64,000 nucleotides of DNA from Populus alba (taxonomy: Eukaryota; Streptophyta; Magnoliopsida; Malpighiales; Salicaceae), in contig NC_133297.1 in the NCBI RefSeq assembly GCF_005239225.2, forward strand, positions 11,768,147-11,832,146. Direction: 5' to 3'. The translations under genes were made by a program, and so were the position numbers. Position 1 is the stretch's first letter; each line of letters opens with the position of its first letter. Below, in pieces: positions 62,640-64,000 of the stretch. The notes beneath the pieces were generated by a model. It was not told where the DNA came from, made no database searches, and saw only the letters and a list, made by a program, of their open reading frames with translations.

Positions 62640-62880
62640 ATTCAAATTAGAATTTGCAACAAATACAATCCAATAGCCTTTCGTTAGATAGGAACAGATT
62701 TGATAAATACTGATAACACTCGGATAGAGAGTATTAGAACGGAAAAATCCATTAGATAATGAACTCTTGGTTATAAGCCACTCTTGGCGATGAATTAACA
62801 ATTCAAAGTGCTTTTCTTACGTATTCTTGATAAACCAGTGTTTATATATAAATGTAGGAGGATCTATTTGGGAAGTAAGA
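62640..62880 (-). pseudogene. ycf2: ycf2 3'-end fragment (plastid origin)
   Basis: The minus strand gives [20 protein letters not shown], a stop, then [13 protein letters not shown] and [13 protein letters not shown], matching the C-terminal region of plastid Ycf2. After the LTKGYW stretch (about 62670) the similarity is lost, so the end is rearranged or truncated. Non-functional. Confidence 0.85.
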
Positions 62881-63240
62881 AGCCTCATTGACATCTCTTC
62901 ATCTGCAAAGAATTCTCAATGTGAAAACATGGAGACAAGGGGCTAGTCTTTGAATAGGAAAAAGAGTGGACCTGTAGGTCCCAAATGAATTGGGTTGCTA
63001 TTTTTGCAATCTTAAAAAATAAGCATTTGTATGTGAATTGCAAAAGGTGCAAGTTTTTCAAAGTGTTCATGATATCATGTGCTTTCACATACTTGTATCC
63101 TTTTATAGGAGTTTCATTCAAAATTTTAGTTCTCTTATTTCACCTATTATGAAGTGTTTGAAGGGGCATTCTTTTAAGTGGACATGAAGGCTGAATTTAG
63201 TTTTTAGCTTGTTAAACGGGAAATGACTGAAACTTTTGTA
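62881..63240. other. Intergenic, nothing recognised
   Basis: AT-rich with no supportable gene or repeat. Confidence 0.4.
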
Positions 63241-63244
63241 CCAG

Positions 63245-63550
63245 CACTCTCAAACTTTAAGAAGCTATTTGAGGTTAATTGTGATTCATTTGGGATAGGC
63301 ATTAGAGGAGTTATTAACCAAGATGGGCGGCTTATCACTCTTTTCAATAAGAAGCTATCTAGTTCAAAGAAGAATTACTAGAAGTATGATCTGAAACTTT
63401 ATGTTATTAGTTAGAGTTTCAAACATTAGCGACATTATCTAGTGCAAAAAGAGTTCGTCCTCATTACCAATCATGAGACACTAAATTACATAAATGAACA
63501 ACATAAGTTAATTGTTTGCTTGTTGTGTGTTACTAAACAACCATGGTAGG
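63245..63550 (+). pseudogene. Ty3/Gypsy RNase H remnant
   Basis: The translation reads FKKLFEVNCDSFGIGIRGVI, then NQDGRLITLFNKKLSSSKKNY, a stop, KYDLKLYVIS, a stop, then HYLVQKEFVLITNHETLNYI. This is the characteristic order of Gypsy reverse transcriptase-associated RNase H (FEV.CDASGIGIG, F.SEKL, Y.TYDKE.YA, H.E.L.YL). It has several in-frame stops and no LTR in view; the rest may continue past the window edge or be lost. Confidence 0.8.
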
Positions 63551-64000
63551 AAGAAGTTATAGAATAGGGCGTGTCCAAAAAAGGATGAGGAGACTCTTTT
63601 TTGGGAGAAACCTTCAAGAGCTTATCATAAAGAGTGATCGTGGGTCATTAGCTAGTATTGAAACCCCAAGCATGAACAAAGATGATAACCTCATGATAGG
63701 GAAGATGTCAAATCTGGGGATTTTAGGTTTCGCATCAAAATTTCTAAGTTTGTTAGAACCTTATAGGTAGACGAGTTTATAGACTAGTTGGACCTTATAG
63801 GTGGAAGAGGTCAGATCTAGAAATTTTTTAATATAAAAAGGTTATTGAGCAAATACGAGTTAAATTAATCAGAATCAGAATGAAAGGTAGGTATTTGTTT
63901 GGTGGGAATAGTTGAAAAGGACGTGTGAGAGGTAAGAAAAATAAAAAATCAATAACTGAGATAAATTGAAGAAGAAGATGAGGGAGTAGTTTCGTTTCTT
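63551..64000. other. Possible continuation of Gypsy remnant
   Basis: Directly after the RNase H remnant. I cannot recognise further pol domains. The right edge of the window truncates whatever is here. Confidence 0.35.

Larger units (their letters stand above)
61980..62880 (-). other. Plastid-derived insertion (NUPT), rearranged
   Basis: Two plastid gene pieces on the same strand lie within 0.7 kb: the clpP 3' exon (about 62178-62370) and the ycf2 3' end (about 62640-62880). They are not neighbours in ordinary plastid genomes, so the insert is a mosaic or was rearranged after transfer. Both carry substitutions, frame changes or stops, so this is old nuclear DNA and not plastid contamination. 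The sequence between (62370-62590) may also be organellar; its translation has IDSYNWIKNN but I cannot name it. Confidence 0.75.

Noticed and set aside
63543..63770. 75-codon frame after the Gypsy RNase H remnant
   Set aside because: Could be decayed element sequence, but I see no chromodomain, integrase or zinc motif to support a call.

Overview
This is plant nuclear DNA, most likely from a poplar or close relative (Salicaceae). Genes are intron-rich and lie in very AT-rich intergenic DNA. A dispersed AT-rich MITE-like repeat typical of Populus occurs many times, and the proteins are those of a woody dicot. Two gaps of exactly 500 N (22911-23410 and 51447-51946) look like scaffolding placeholders.

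Layout, left to right. 1-3.5 kb: intergenic, with a 440-bp near-perfect palindrome and small duplications. 3.6-10.5 kb: a REM-type B3-domain gene (minus strand) whose last exon is split by a 4.3-kb non-autonomous LTR retrotransposon with a perfect CAAAC target duplication, followed by a partial tandem B3 copy. 12.1-17.9 kb: NUP62, the central-channel FG nucleoporin (minus, 9 exons, 836 aa). 18.6-22.7 kb: CCD7, the strigolactone-pathway carotenoid cleavage dioxygenase (minus, 7 exons, 613 aa). 24.5-28.7 kb: ERD6-like sugar transporter (plus, 18 exons). 28.8 kb: a SINE with a 12-bp target duplication. 30.2-36.3 kb: a decayed CIA1-like WD40 pseudogene (minus) split by a young Ty1/Copia element at 30552-35389. 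36.8-38.8 kb: GH3-family acyl-acid amido synthetase (minus, 3 exons). 42.6-45.8 kb: endonuclease/exonuclease/phosphatase-fold protein (minus, 4 exons). 49.4-50.4 kb: a degenerate satellite-like tandem array. 52.8-61.3 kb: a callose synthase of the CALS6/7 type (plus) whose N-terminal exons are not visible and may lie in the second gap. 62.1-62.9 kb: rearranged plastid-derived DNA (clpP exon 3 beside the ycf2 3' end). 63.2-63.55 kb: a decayed Ty3/Gypsy RNase H remnant.

The genes do not form a functional cluster; this is an ordinary mix of housekeeping, hormone-related and transport genes. CCD7 (strigolactone) and the GH3 enzyme (hormone conjugation) are both hormone related, but nothing shows that they are co-regulated.

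The main structural observation is that the B3, ERD6-like, GH3, EEP and callose synthase loci, and the Copia gag, all carry frame breaks, almost all explained by a run of one base being one unit too long or too short, while NUP62, CCD7 and the 3' half of the callose synthase gene are perfectly in frame. This patchy pattern fits uncorrected read or assembly errors at least as well as real pseudogenes. I found no convincing new multi-gene system. The most unusual items are the long palindrome, the hairpin-bearing 72-bp minisatellite inside the LTR element, and the EEP protein with altered catalytic motifs.
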